Positions 24,498-35,845 of a stretch of DNA of 64,000 nucleotides are shown one piece after another. Source of the DNA: Talpa occidentalis. Lineage: Eukaryota > Chordata > Mammalia > Eulipotyphla > Talpidae. Positions within the stretch are counted from its first letter, which is position 1. Each line of letters opens with the position of its first letter. Position numbers and translations under genes: made by a program. Under the pieces are notes generated by a model. That model did not search any database. It was not told where the DNA came from and was given only the letters and a program-made list of their open reading frames with translations. Location of the stretch: positions 30,554,329-30,618,328 of the forward strand of contig NW_023601212.1 of NCBI RefSeq assembly GCF_014898055.3, read 5' to 3'.

Positions 24498-25671
24498 CAA
24501 ATGAAGACCGTTAGTATATATAATGCAGTTTTATATGGGTCATGGAGATATAAATGTCTCATGGAGCAGAGAAGGAGAGGGTCTTTCTTTTCTACTCCCC
24601 AAACAAAAAGGGAACATTGCCAATTTGAACGAGCCAAGTTCAGAGTCACCTGCACACTGTACTGTGAACAAGAGCACCTCCAAGCTAAAGGCGCTGATGA
24701 AAAACACTAATAAGAAAGAATAAAAGTGAATCTTGTGATTGACCCAACAGTGAATAGAAAATACATGGATTGTACAGAGACCCTAGCTAAACAAAATTCT
24801 CCAGAGAAAATATATTAAAGAATTATAAAATATAATAACTACAATAGGATCTTTACCATTAGTGAATCCTTCTATTTCAAAACCAAAGAAATGATGGCCA
24901 GAGAAGTTCTAACACTTATTTTGTATGTGGAGCCAGTCTGCTTTGCTTGCACACACAAATTTGAGGCTTAGAGATCCTTTCCAAAATCCTATTTTAAAAT
25001 GCAAAAATCACAATATACATAGAATTAAAGTATGCATGTGTGTACCTAAAGAAAATCAATGACACTGAATTATATTCTTCACTGTAGGATAAAAAGGTAG
25101 GAAACGCCCCAAAGACACAGTTTGGACATCAGGAGCAGAGTGCAGGCTCTGGGAGTGAGGTTTTGAGGCACCTTCTTTGCTCTTTCCCACCTGCCTAAGT
25201 GAAGAGCAAGTGTGATTATAATTTAAAATAGAGTTGAATAAATTAATTTCAGATGGACTGTCTGCTTTTCTTTAGGCCTACAAATACACATGTTAATTTA
25301 AAAGTGCAAAATTTGGGAGAATAGGGAAAAATAGCAAAAAACAAAAAAAGAGAGAGAGGTTATGACAAAGGAAAAGTTGAAATAGTTAAGTCCCTGGAAA
25401 ATGTGTGAAATGTAGGCAAGTTGGTGCCATCACCCCGTGGAAAACACTTTAGCCTGTGCCCTGACCTGTAACTGCCCTGGCCCTGTACGTGCCCCAGGCC
25501 CTGACTTGTCCCGCCCCCAGCTTCAGCCTTGCTCACTCCACTCAAATACTTGTCTCCTCAGTAACCACCCTACTCTGAAGCACTTCAGAAATGTTCTACT
25601 TTTCTCACAAACAGTAACATTTACCTTTTATTTAGTTATAACTTAGCAATCTGGTGTGTGAACAAAATACT
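24498..25671. other. Unique intron
   Basis: No gene or young repeat. 25430-25530 is locally CT/GC-rich (CCCTGGCCCTGTACGTGCCC). Confidence 0.5.
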
Positions 25672-25860
25672 GGATCTAGAATAAAAACACCTGGCTTTAG
25701 ATAGTGGTGTTTTGCCATGTCTAGCTGGTGTAACTTGGACAAATCACTTCCAACTCTCTGAATCTCAATTTCTTATCTTAAAATGGGGTGACTTTCTATT
25801 CTGCCTACCAATGCTTTTGTGGAAAATGATCAAAGGAGATAATGCACATGAAGTGGTTTA
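25672..25860 (+). mobile_element. MIR SINE
   Basis: A long MIR: AACTTGGACAAATCACTTCC, then TCTGAATCTCAATTTCTTAT, AAAATGGGGTGA and a 3' GGAGATAATGCACATGAAGT. Confidence 0.8.
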
Positions 25861-25924
25861 ACCATTCGTATTCTGATAGTTCCTTTACTAGGGACAATTC
25901 TAGAGAAGGGAATTAAAAATATCT

Positions 25925-26060
25925 GGTAGTTCTATCATCTTTGGGCAAGCCTTTCCTCTTTCTAAATCTCAGTTTCCTTATATGTGTGATGTGCATATGG
26001 TGTAGACTTTGTAGGACTGGCTAAGGATCAAGTGAGATAAGGTTTCTACTTAATGTGTAC
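25925..26060 (+). mobile_element. MIR SINE fragment
   Basis: GGGCAAGCCTTTCCTCTTTC, AATCTCAGTTTCCTTATATG and AAGTGAGATAAGGTTTCTAC follow the MIR core in sense, immediately after another MIR. Confidence 0.7.
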
Positions 26061-26811
26061 AATGCAGAGGTGGGCTGAATCCAGGAATTTTCTGCTGGGC
26101 AGATGTGACTGCTAAAGCAAACTGCAGGTAACAATTCTCACCTGAGCTGACTCCAGACTCAAAGATGCCAGGTCTTTTGCAAATATAGAAATAGCATCAC
26201 TTGTTGTGGAATCCGGGATGTGAGAAATTAACATAATTCATCATTTCTAGTCCTTTGGGAAAAAAATTGGGCTTAGCAAGAGGAGCTCCGTCCCTGAAAT
26301 ATCTGGTGGGTTCTGAACCAAGAGGGCAGGTAGAGAATATGACCACACAAGGAGCAAAGATTCACCAGGTCTCACTGCCCATCTACCTCTGACAATGCCA
26401 GCTACTGTAGCACAAGAATATCCAGGTAGGGCAAGATGCCAAGGAGTTCATGACTATTAGAATGGCAACAGGGTCTGGATTCACCATGGGGGCCAAGATT
26501 TTAATATTTACATAGGATATAGAGGTAACATTTAAAAATGTGTATCCCTGGAGGGATGAGCTACAAGTAAATTAATTATCTTTTTTTTTTTGCCTCTCTC
26601 TGTATCCCTTCAACATTTGGTTTAGCATCCTACCTTTACTGCTAATTTTCTTTCTTGAGCTTTGCCTTCAATGTTGGTGCAACATAATATCAGTAGTAGG
26701 AAAAAAAATGAAGGAAAATAAAAGGAATATTGAAAAAATTTCCATGGATCTAGACCAGGAAAATAATTTTAGACGAGGTTAGCAGAGGAGGTGATGGAGC
26801 ATGCTGGAAAA
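26061..26811. other. Unique intron
   Basis: No recognisable gene or repeat; one T11 run near 26580. Confidence 0.5.
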
Positions 26812-27025
26812 CACTGATCTTGGCATCATACGACCAAGGTTTAAGACCCAGTTCTGCTACTTACTCACAGGGGACCCTGGCTGTTCTCTTCACCTCCATG
26901 AGCTGCAGTTATCTAATTTGCAAAATGGAGCCAGCAGTCACTGCTCTGCAGCCTCCCAGGGCTTGTTGTGAGGGTTAAATGAGACCAAAATTGTGATGAT
27001 GCTGTAAATTACTAAATAAATGCAC
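26812..27025 (+). mobile_element. MIR SINE
   Basis: A near-complete MIR: GACCCAGTTCTGCTACTTAC, CTCTTCACCTCCATGAGCTG, GCAAAATGGAGCCAGCAGTC and a 3' end TTGTTGTGAGGGTTAAATGA. Confidence 0.85.
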
Positions 27026-27577
27026 AAATTCATGTTCTTCCTCTGATAACATATCACTTAACTTGTCACACGGAAGATGCCTCCAGGGAACTGTTCCCAA
27101 TTTCTGTCCACTCCAAGTCCTCTGGACAGTGACCGCCTCATTCCCAGCCCTACCTGCTGAAGGGCTTTGTGATTGCTACCTTGGAGTGCCATGTCATTGC
27201 TGCATCAATCTGTTCTTTGTTCATTTTACACACATTTGCTAATGCTGAGTGGTATGCCCCAGACAGTGTGTTGTGTGCTGGGGAGAGATATAAATAAATG
27301 ATAGCTCCTGCTGTTCTCCAGGAATAGTTAATCTCAGAAAACTTACCTACTCTCATGCTAATATTCATGAAGAATTTCAAAAATATTCCTTTGGGTTTTA
27401 AGTTACACCTGCTCCTTCGTTCTATAATATCTGAGCAATGCTTGTGGTGTCTTTACCCCTGTACCCTGCAAGCCAAACGCTTTCCTTTCCTGGAGGCCCA
27501 GAATCCTAGCTCCATAATTACTAACAAGGCAAACATTTCAATATCTCCCCAAACTCAGGATTGTGGGCAATGTCTTT
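27026..27577. other. Unique intron with L2-like phrase
   Basis: Around 27250-27320, GCCCCAGACAGTGTGTTGTG and GCTGGGGAGAGATATAAATA resemble the common L2-type text. No gene. Confidence 0.45.
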
Positions 27578-27594
27578 TAATTTTTCATCTTTTT

Positions 27595-27859
27595 TTAAAA
27601 AAAATTATTTATATATGCATACAAGAACTGGGATATAGGCCAGAAGTGTGGGGCGTGAGAGGATTCACCAGAGACAGAGTGAGGAGCAGAACAGGCAGAT
27701 TGACTGAAATACACTGCTGAGGGGAGCAGTGGGCGAGTCAGGAGAGGTCTGCTGCACCATGTGGGTAGCTCCCTGGCCAGGGATCGAACTCGTGCTGTAG
27801 TAGCTGCAGATTGCTTCATAGCGCTGACACTTAGGCCCTCGAGCCAACAGGGAGGCCCC
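27595..27859 (-). mobile_element. tRNA-headed SINE with TSD
   Basis: Antisense copy, tail to the left with TATGCATACAAGAACTGGGA. Head end CCAACAGGGAGGCCCC. TSD TAATTTTTCATCTTTT flanks it (left from 27578, right from 27860). Belongs to the ATGCATA-tailed subfamily. Confidence 0.95.
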
Positions 27860-27876
27860 TAATTTTTCATCTTTTG

Positions 27877-28202
27877 AAGCATAAGGATGAATTCCCTCAT
27901 TTTTCCCTTGGACAATATCTCTTGGAGGAATGTTCTCTAAGAACTACCTCTCACTCCTGTCACACCTTTTCAGGAAGAGTAACATTTTGCATGTCCTCAT
28001 GTGTCCAGTTTCTCTACACATCACCCATCCCACACAGGATGATTTGCTAACCTGATTTACCTGACCCCTTGGCGACTCCTGCCCTTGTTCTGGGTTTGCT
28101 TAACTAGATGTAAAGTCTGAGTTACACTGTCACACACTCACATGGTGCCTAGAAATGATCCCCGAGGTGGCTAAGATGTATCTAGGTTATCTAGGTATCA
28201 GA
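27877..28202. other. Unique spacer between two SINEs
   Basis: Short intron stretch with no recognisable feature. Confidence 0.5.
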
Positions 28203-28214
28203 GATAGTATTTTA

Positions 28215-28485
28215 TTTTATTTATTTTTAAAAATATTTTTATATATTTATGCGTACACTAACTGGGGTACCGGGGGGGGGGTGAGAGGATTCACCAGAGA
28301 CAGAGTAGGGAGCAGAACAGGCAGATCTACTGAAATACACTGCTGAGGGGAGCAACAAGAGAGACAAGAAAGGTCTGCTGCGCCATGTGTGTCACCTCCC
28401 TGGCCAGGGATCGAACTTGTGCTGCAGTGGCTGTGGATTGCTTTACAGGCTACATCTTAACCCCTTAAGCCACCAGGGAGGCCCG
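28215..28485 (-). mobile_element. tRNA-headed SINE with TSD
   Basis: Antisense copy carrying a G9 run at 28271-28279. Head end CCACCAGGGAGGCCC. TSD GATAGTATTTTA at 28203-28214 and 28486-28497. Same orientation as the copy 360 bp away. Confidence 0.95.
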
Positions 28486-28497
28486 GATAGTATTTTA

Positions 28498-30147
28498 ATG
28501 AAGGCAGTTTCTTTGCTCCAAGAGAAGGAGTTGGAATTAATTCTCTCAAACATGTGGCCAAGGCCACCTTATCAAACAGTAAAGGCCAGGCTCGGACGTG
28601 AGTGGAAGAGTATCTCGCAGGCCCTCATGCTGCAGAAGCTGGGAACAACAAAGTGGGGACCCCGTGGGATTGCCTTCCCTTCAGCTAATGGCAATTTCAT
28701 GGCAGAGGTAAGAAATTCTAATGTTTTCAAATGGACAGAAGATAAATAAACACTATTTTTTTTAACAGACAACTTGCAGTTCGGAAATTTTTCAGTTTTT
28801 CTCATTGCAAAATCAATACCCATCAGCAGTTTGAAATTAAAGGCAAGATTAGGCCTCAGTTTTATACATGCCTTATTGTATTCCAAAAGCTTTCTACTCA
28901 GTCAGATAAATCTTCTTTAAGAGGATTAGGAAACTTTCATTATCTTTATCTAACCTGAACTAACACTAAGTCTGAAAAATTAATCTATAGACTGGACAAA
29001 AGCCGATACTGCTGGGAAGAAGGAGGACTCCTGTGCTTCTTTCTCATTGAGTGCCGGGGTCTCTGCTTCCACACACCACAAATTCAACTGGATTCCAAAG
29101 AAGGAACATGTTTCCCTCACTATCCCCCCACCCCCCCCCCACACACACTGCTAACCAAGACAGAAGAGATGCAGCTCCCCAAGCTTCTTCCAGCCCTCAG
29201 TAAATGCAAAGACGCGTCTGCTAAGTGTCTAAGAGGCGTCTCTCTGCTAACTCTTCTGACCTCCCCGACGGCTGAAATTTGGACTTCACAGGACACCTCA
29301 GATGCCCAAACTATAAGAGTCACTTGGCCTTGAATGTGGCAATGACGAGGAACTGACCTCCGGAGTCTGGGGCTCTGCCTCTCCCTTGTTCTCAGACCCT
29401 TCCTGACCCAAAACTGTAGGTCCACAGGGAAACCCCACCATCCCCACGGGCAGTACAGGGCACACGCCACGCCTGTGAAGAGCACTTGTCCCAGGGCCGG
29501 CACTGATCACTCGTCATGGTCTGTACTGACTTCCACTTGCGTACACAATCTGTCTTCTTTCCTGAAAGGTGATAGCCTTGTTCTGTTTAAGTCTGTTTCT
29601 GTGCAGTGCCTGACAGTTCTTTTTCATTTCAGTGCTGCATTTCCCGAATTTGAAGATAACTTTGCTGTCAAGGCCACTGGGGTGCCACGGAGGCGTCACT
29701 TCCAACGTTGCGAATTTCAGCTCCACTGGAACGCAGCCCAGGTGGTAGGAGGGTAGTGAGAACTCACTCTCCCTTGTTTTATGTCTCCCAACATACTTTG
29801 AACAGACATTCCAGCTCCTCTCAGATGACTGATCTCCCAAGGGTCTCCACTGCCCTCTAAGGAGAAGCATCTGACGTGACAGTTGCCTCTCTCTCCAGAT
29901 GGCAGACCATCTTGTAGCTCCAAACCAGTGATCGTCACCAAGCCATACCCCTGGGCAGCACATGTATGGAGAACGGAAACAGCAGAATATATAGACATCT
30001 GTTGCATGGCAGACTGATGTGGGTGTTTAAAGCACGGAAAGGCTGGGAGGATACACTGAGGCAAGTCTGTAAACAATATGGCGGCTCAGAACTGCTAGAG
30101 AGAGGAAGATGCAGCTGACAGACCTCTGGGTCTGCATGGGTCATTTC
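28498..30147. other. Unique intron, CpG-richer around 29.2-29.8 kb
   Basis: 29120-29760 has more CpG than the rest of the window (GACGCGTCTG, CCCGACGGC, CACGGAGGCGTC), and frames of up to 149 codons. None has a recognisable domain. It could be the body of an unrecognised old LTR or an alternative exon region; I cannot tell. Confidence 0.45.
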
Positions 30148-30162
30148 AAATGACCCACAGAG

Positions 30163-30466
30163 ACAAAATAGGTAGACCTCGAGGTGATTATGTTAAATGA
30201 AGTAAGTCAAAAAGTGAAAGACAGATATAGGTTGGTTTAACTCATAGTCAGAATATAAATATCTAAAAATCATACACTAATATGAACGCAAATTCTTGAA
30301 CTCAGTGAAAGAAGATAATGGTTACCAGAGGGCACACAGGGGTGGGGAGTAGGAGAGGGAAGGGACGCACAGGTGGTATTGTTGGAGGTGCTTTGGTGGA
30401 GAGTGATTAAAACATATGCACTATGGAAGAGCAAAAATGTAACTCCCAAAATTAAAATAAAAAATT
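30163..30466 (+). mobile_element. 5'-truncated L1 3' end with TSD
   Basis: ORF2 3' codons (GATTATGTTAAATGAAGTAA), then the UTR with ATGGTTACCAGAGGGCACAC. Ends in an A/T-rich tail. TSD AAATGACCCACAGAG (30148-30162) against AAATGACCCATAGAG (30467-30481). An older subfamily. Confidence 0.88.
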
Positions 30467-30481
30467 AAATGACCCATAGAG

Positions 30482-31408
30482 CAGGGACCGTGGTGTTGTG
30501 CTAGCAAGGAAGAATGTTCTAGCCACAAGAACATCACTCCTGAACTGTACAATGGCTGAAGCCCAAATAGACACTAAGCCTGCCACAAACTCTCCAGGTG
30601 ACCCACCGAAAATAACAAAACCTTAAGTTTAGAAAGGCAGGAGTGAGGAAATCCATGTTAGTTGAGCAAGGATGCCATAAACAATTCACAAACTGAAAAC
30701 ACAGGCATCAAAGTGGCTGTGGATGGGATCTGGTAAAAGGCAGTACCAAAGGCTACATCACACACAGGGGCTACATCACACACAGGGGCTACATCACACA
30801 CAGGGGCTCCATGTATGAGGCCTTAAGAGATCAGAAATCTCCCCCTTTTTTAATTATATAGACTTAGTTCCAACATAGACTTGGCGATATCATTTTGACT
30901 GATAATGTTATTGATCTGGGCTCCATTGTAGGGTTAAGAGTGAGGCATAACCACAGCCATGAAGCTGAGGTGGACCTGCTGAACAGCACTCAGAGCCACT
31001 TCCCGCCCACGCACGGCCATCAACTATGCAAAATGGTCACAAGTTCCAGGACTTACACATCAATATTACAAACCACTTTTATGAAAAACAGCCTCTGAAA
31101 GATACTAAAAGACACAGAGAATAAGATGGTCTTGTGGTCTATTTGGGAATATTTCTTGTCTAAACTCCAGTGTGATAAGTAAGATAAGAGAATTCAAGCA
31201 GCAAATACCAAACAACTCAATCATGAGACCAGAGGGTCACAGGTAAACTTGAGACACTGCGAAGCTACTCAGTCCTTAGTCAAGAATCCAGCAGGGGTAG
31301 AACCAGGATACCTAAGTCTCTTGGGTTTTACAGGGGATAATGACAAAGGATGCTGCTTTGCTTCATCACTGACAGGAATACCAGCCTCCCAGTCCAGCTG
31401 TCACTCAC
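30482..31408. other. Unique intron next to the exon
   Basis: OPCML intron immediately 3' of the exon on the minus strand. It contains an 18-bp tandem repeat (listed separately) and no other named feature. Confidence 0.55.
30751..30804. repeat. Three 18-bp tandem units
   Basis: GGCTACATCACACACAGG is repeated exactly three times head to tail, followed by a partial GGCTCC. Perfect identity suggests recent slippage. Confidence 0.95.
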
Positions 31409-31409
31409 C
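31403..31409 (-). promoter_or_regulatory. OPCML: Splice donor of the OPCML exon
   Basis: On the minus strand the exon ends CAAG and the intron begins GTGAGT, a consensus donor. It leaves a codon split after its first base (phase 1). The G joins a following TG to make valine, as expected at this IgLON exon border. Confidence 0.95.
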
Positions 31410-31641
31410 TTGCACTATGAGATGCACCCTTGAGGTCTTGGGGTGGTTGTCTGTCTGCACGGAGCAGGTGTACGGGCCCTCGTCGTACACGTCCACGTTC
31501 TGGATCATGATGCTGTACTGGGTTGGGGTGTTGACCAGGATGATCACACGAGGGTCTATGGACCACTTGTCATTCCCGGCGTAGAGAATGGTGCTGCGGT
31601 TCAACCAGGCCACCCGGGTGACCCGATCGTCTATGGTACAC
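31409..31641 (-). CDS. OPCML: OPCML exon encoding most of Ig domain 1
   Basis: OPCML (OBCAM) is a GPI-anchored IgLON neural adhesion molecule with three immunoglobulin domains. This 233-bp internal exon holds one leading base, 77 codons and one trailing base, with no stop. It starts with the strand-B cysteine ([10 protein letters not shown]), followed by the core tryptophan with an N-glycosylation sequon (AWLNRST). Next come [19 protein letters not shown] and the [10 protein letters not shown] motif, whose cysteine pairs with the first. It closes at [18 protein letters not shown] and SIMIQNV fit OPCML as I recall it; its paralogue NTM differs at these places, and LSAMP and NEGR1 are more distant. 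Reading is minus-strand, so the N-terminal exon lies to the right and the Ig2 exons to the left, both outside the window. The partner sequence on the plus strand is non-coding. Confidence 0.97.
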
Positions 31642-31643
31642 CT
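31642..31643 (-). promoter_or_regulatory. OPCML: Splice acceptor of the OPCML exon
   Basis: The minus strand reads CCCTCACAG then GTGTACC. The AG occupies 31643-31642 and the exon's first base G completes an arginine codon begun in the previous exon, so the intron phase is 2. Confidence 0.95.
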
Positions 31644-31803
31644 GTGAGGGAGGACAGGAAGGAGGAGGGAGGGAGGGGCATGGAGAGGAGAGGTAAAAGA
31701 GAAGGAAAGGGAGAGAAGGGGGGAGGCAGTGAGGAGAGAGGGGGGCAGGCAAGAGGAGGGAGGAAGTAAGAAGGAGAGGGACATTGAAGAAGGGTAGGAG
31801 GGA
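31644..31803 (-). promoter_or_regulatory. OPCML: Long polypyrimidine tract before the acceptor
   Basis: About 160 bases are nearly all pyrimidine on the minus strand (plus strand GGAGGGAGGGG, GAGAGG and similar). Normal tracts are 15-40 bases. It ends directly at the acceptor. Such DNA can bind PTB-type regulators or form triplex structures, but no function can be read from sequence alone. Confidence 0.8.
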
Positions 31804-33588
31804 AGAAGAGTGTTGGGAGATTACATTATAAATGTGGTTGTTGTATTTGGAAGAGTAATGAAACAATATAATCCAGTGCTAAAGGGAAACAATTAATTAT
31901 AGATGCAAAGTTTCAAATACAGGGGGACAGTGGTCTGAATCATCCAGAAGAACCATGATGCAAAATCATTTCTATTTGATTTCAGTACATGTTACATGAA
32001 TAACTTTGCTGTATATTTGCTTTCCATTCTATTTTCCCCCTAGGCTTATATGAAAATTAGTTTATATTTCTTGAGCACATTTACCATCTTGTGGGAGCAG
32101 TGGCCTGGGGGCACAGGGGGAGAGAAAGTGGATCTGTATTTCAAATAGGTCACAGATAATCCATGGAGCAAATACTTAACTTGTTGGTAGTAAAAAATTG
32201 AACATATTTACCTTCAGACTTCCCTCGTGCTGATAATCTCCCTGTACCCTTAATCTACCCAAAGTCTGCAAACTACAGTTTATAACATGGATTGTTCGAA
32301 TTTATTTTTACAAGCCAGATAATTTTAAGGAAGTCATGGGGAACTCATGACATTTCAAGAAAGGGAAGAAGAAAATAGTCAGGCAGAGCTTCTGCCACCT
32401 CTCCCACTCCTTTCCCTATCCGGAGAAAGAACACGTTGGCCATGTCTTCTTGTCAAGGGCAAGACCTCTACCTAATGGCCTTCACCCCTGGGCCCTGGAG
32501 GTCAGGTACCATCAAGTGTTTTTTTTTTTTTTGCCCACCTTGACAGATGTGCCATTACTAGAGAGAAAAACTGAAGTCACATGGCTTCCTCTACAGCCTA
32601 GGGCCCAAGCTTTCTGCACAGATTTTGCCTTTACAGCAACTTTCCATTTCCCTTCTGAAGGTAAAAGTTCTAATGGACCCTCCCTGCTCCCACCTTCAAA
32701 AGCATTTCTTAGGGAATAAATCTGATAACTCATTCTTTGTCTTTCCATTGTAACTAATTCACGACTGGTTTTTTATAAAGACTAAATCCCTGTTTGAATA
32801 ACTCCTGATGATGAAGCCCCAATTATATAGGTCCAGGAATGAGAAAGCCTGGATGTTGGGGGTAACCAGGGACAGAGTGAAAGCCGTCTTCTTTCAGATG
32901 CTGAGACCACACATACCTGGGTGACAAGGTGCAAATTACCTATCAGTTATGGAACCACTTAAATCATTTTAAGTGAACATATTTTTTTAAAGATTTCAGT
33001 TGTTGTAAATAACATATTTTTGGTCTTTTGAGAATATTCATATTTTAAAATTAAAGTGTCAAAATATTCCTTTACATATATATGTTCAGTAGAATTTAAA
33101 TACCATAGCGATTTGCGATTCACGATCATCTATTTTCAAAATTCATGAACAAACTCTGCTTTGACAATCACAAGATGTACATCATTCCTTTTTAAAACTT
33201 AAGCTTGTAATTCCAGCCTATGTGCTCTGCAGGATTTTATCCTAATATGCTATTTTATGCTTGAAAGTATTTTATTGATCAGCTTTCATATTTATGCATA
33301 TATACACGCACACACAAATTTAAATTTATTTTATGTTCTGTGACTATAGTTCTAAGTAATATTTTCTTTTAGAATGAGTTATCATTACAAGGCTAATATT
33401 GATAAAACAGCATAAATATATTGATTGTACATGCTGTTAAGTAATAATTAAATATAAAAAGTAAACTTTTACTGGAAATACAGCTCCTAATGGTATAGAT
33501 GAGGCATTTTTTTTATACCATGGATAAATATCATTACTGCTAGTATGATATAAAGCTCAAGATCAATTCCATTTCTATTTTTGCATTG
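31804..33588. other. Unique intron
   Basis: Mixed AT-rich intron with no named repeat. There is a T13 run at about 32519-32532. 32980-33480 is very AT-rich. Confidence 0.5.
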
Positions 33589-33604
33589 AAAGAAACCTAG
33601 TTCA

Positions 33605-33871
33605 GTGCCTCCCCGGTGGCGCAGCGGTTGATCACTGGGCTGCGAAGCTGCCCACAGACTCTGCAGCGCCGGTTCGACCCCTGGCCACCGGGTGAGGGTC
33701 CCACATGGCGCGCAGACCTCTCCTGCCGCCCACTGCTCCCCTCAGCATTGTACTTCGTCAGTCTGTCTGTTCTGCTCCCCGCTCTGACTCTGGTGAATGC
33801 TCTTATCCTCCCGCATTTCTGACTGTACCCAGTGCTTGTATAAGTAAATAAATAAATCTTAAAAAAAAAAA
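33605..33871 (+). mobile_element. Young tRNA-headed SINE with TSD
   Basis: Near-consensus head GTGGCGCAGCGGTTGATCAC, B-box GGTTCGACCCC and tail TAAGTAAATAAATAAATCTT plus A14. TSD AAAGAAACCTAGTTCA at 33589-33604 and 33872-33887, identical. The GCGCGCAGACC and CTTCTGACTGTACCC-like variants place it in the youngest subfamily (TCTGACTGTACCCAGTGCTT). Confidence 0.96.
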
Positions 33872-33887
33872 AAAGAAACCTAGTTCA

Positions 33888-34241
33888 CATAAGCAAGGAG
33901 ATGGAAATAAAAATCTTATATACCTATGTCAATCAATTCTTTGAACCCCTTCCAAGGTATATGCCAAAAATCACATACACTATAGCTTCAAAAATTATTT
34001 TTATAATAGCACAACCAACAATTCAATTAGCTCATCTTTTCATTTATTTTAAAGTGATGAATTGGAAAATACCTGACTTGTAGTGGGTTTTCTAGCCCTG
34101 GATTAAACTGATTCTATTCTTAATGTTTGGCTAGTACACTGCTAATGTTTCACCAGGTCTAATTAAATGAGTAAGGATGATTTTACTCTTTTATTTAGAA
34201 GAACCGTGTTTACCCCAAAACTCTCAGATGGGGAAATCAAA
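33888..34241. other. Unique spacer
   Basis: Intron between two SINEs; nothing seen. Confidence 0.5.
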
Positions 34242-34256
34242 ATAGTGTTTATTTTA

Positions 34257-34525
34257 TTTTATTTTTAAAAAATATTTATTTATTTATTTGTTCAAGCACT
34301 GGGTACAGTCAGAAGCGTGGGAGGGTGAGAGAATTCACCAGAGCCAGATTGGGGAACAGAACAGGCAGAGTGACGAAATACACTGCTGAGGGGAACAGTG
34401 CAGCAGGAGAGGTCTGCGTGCCATGTGGGACCCTCGCCGGCAGGCAGGGACCGAACTGGCGCTGCAGAGGCTTCAGGCAGCTTCAAAACCCAGCGGTCAA
34501 CCACTGTGCCACCAGGGGAGGCCCG
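34257..34525 (-). mobile_element. tRNA-headed SINE with TSD
   Basis: Antisense copy of the CAGTGCTT-tail subfamily. TSD ATAGTGTTTATTTTA at 34242-34256 and 34526-34540, identical. Head end CCACCAGGGGAGGCCC. Confidence 0.96.
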
Positions 34526-34540
34526 ATAGTGTTTATTTTA

Positions 34541-35639
34541 ATTGCCACATCACACTACCCTCTGTCAAAATTGCTTTCCTTTCTTTAAGTTCTAATTCCA
34601 AGAGAAAGAAGGTGCCAGCTTTCTCTGAATTTATGACTGATGAAGCAATGTGTCACTGCCTGCAGGCCTTTTCTGTTCCACTTCTGTGGGACTCTCCTTC
34701 AAGAGCAACGCCCTGTCTGTTACTGGGCAGGTGGTCAAATTGACCAAGAAAGAAAGGAAAACTCTCTCTTGGGCAATTTGTATGTACAGAGTAGACAGAA
34801 AGGAAAATCAGAATTACAACCCAATCTTGTGTACTTTCTCAGGAAGATTGATGCTAGAAAATTTGAGCTCTTGAAATGTATTTTCTTAAAACGATATTTA
34901 CCCTTGTCTTAGACCTACAACTGTAAGTGGGGAGTGTGTGGAGACCGTTCAAATGACCACAGGCTCTAACAAGGACTAACTTTGAAACACATTCTTTCAA
35001 CTGCACCCTTCAGAGACACAATACACTCTCAGGGCTCTGCCCCACAGTCATAGGCCAGCAGAAGGTTCCACACATCCATAACCCAGGTGGGTGACAGCCC
35101 ACCTTCCTGACTCTTTTCAGTGCCTCATGTGTGGGCCTAGAGTGCCAGGGGAAAGAGTTCTGGATCAAAGCCAGCTCTCTGAGTGGGGAAAAGCTGGATC
35201 CCTGATCCCTAAGCCTTAGCACCTAGAAAGTGACAAAGAAACTTGGCAGAAAGAATCATCATTCATTGGTGGTTAATAGCTACTTTTCTCACTTACACTT
35301 GCAAAGAAAGTATAATTGCTATTCTTCTTGCTTTTTTTACCTGCCACAATAGGATTCTTACACTCTTCTCTGAATACTGGGAGGAAGGAAAGGACTTCAG
35401 CAATATGTGCAGGTGTTCGTCCAACCTGGCTCCTTTCCTGCTGTTATTTATGGTTGTGTCCTGGAGTCTCATAAACAAGAAGCATGCGGAAGAGAATTTT
35501 GGTGTTCAGTAAGGGGGAATCCATGAAGAAGGTAAAGAAACTTGAAAACACAGGTATTAAAAAGTCTGACATTCCAAACTCACCCTAATTCTTGGTCCTT
35601 GATAAGACAACATTCATTAGCTATAGATAATGTCTAAAA
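34541..35639. other. Unique intron
   Basis: Several overlapping frames of 60-106 codons have no family resemblance. No repeat recognised. Confidence 0.5.
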
Positions 35640-35845
35640 TTCTATGGTATTTAGTGTGCGCCTGGCACAATGGTAAGAATTGTCCATTTATTAAGTAATT
35701 TGATCCTCATAACTATGCTCTATTATTGTCCATGATTTACAGGTGAAGAAGCAGACACAGAGTGGCTCAGGGCTCCCCTAAAGTCCCTAACAGGAACTAT
35801 CAGAGCAGGGAATTAAAATTCAGACAGCCTGACTCTAGCATTCTC
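35640..35845 (-). mobile_element. MIR SINE
   Basis: Antisense MIR: GTGCGCCTGGCACAATGG, then TTTGATCCTCATAACTATGC, TGATTTACAGGTGAAGAAGC and GACAGCCTGACTCTAGCA. Confidence 0.8.

Larger units (their letters stand above)
1..31408 (-). other. OPCML: OPCML intron downstream of the Ig1 exon (partial)
   Basis: This is intron that follows the exon ending at 31409 in the direction of minus-strand transcription. The next OPCML exon, which should open with a codon split after its first base and continue into the Ig1-Ig2 linker, was not found here, so the intron runs past the left edge. That fits the very large introns known for IgLON genes. Assignment rests on the one exon; everything listed inside this interval is intronic repeat or unique intron. 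Confidence 0.85.

Noticed and set aside
29514..29963. 149-codon minus-strand frame in a CpG-richer segment
   Set aside because: No domain, no convincing splice sites and no support beyond length. Kept only as a regional observation.
30751..30804. Regular short repeats suggesting a CRISPR array
   Set aside because: Head-to-tail units without spacers, in a mammalian intron.
31443..31769. 108-codon plus-strand frame across the OPCML exon
   Set aside because: Antisense of the true exon followed by the purine-rich intron tract; the minus strand has exact splice sites and a known protein.
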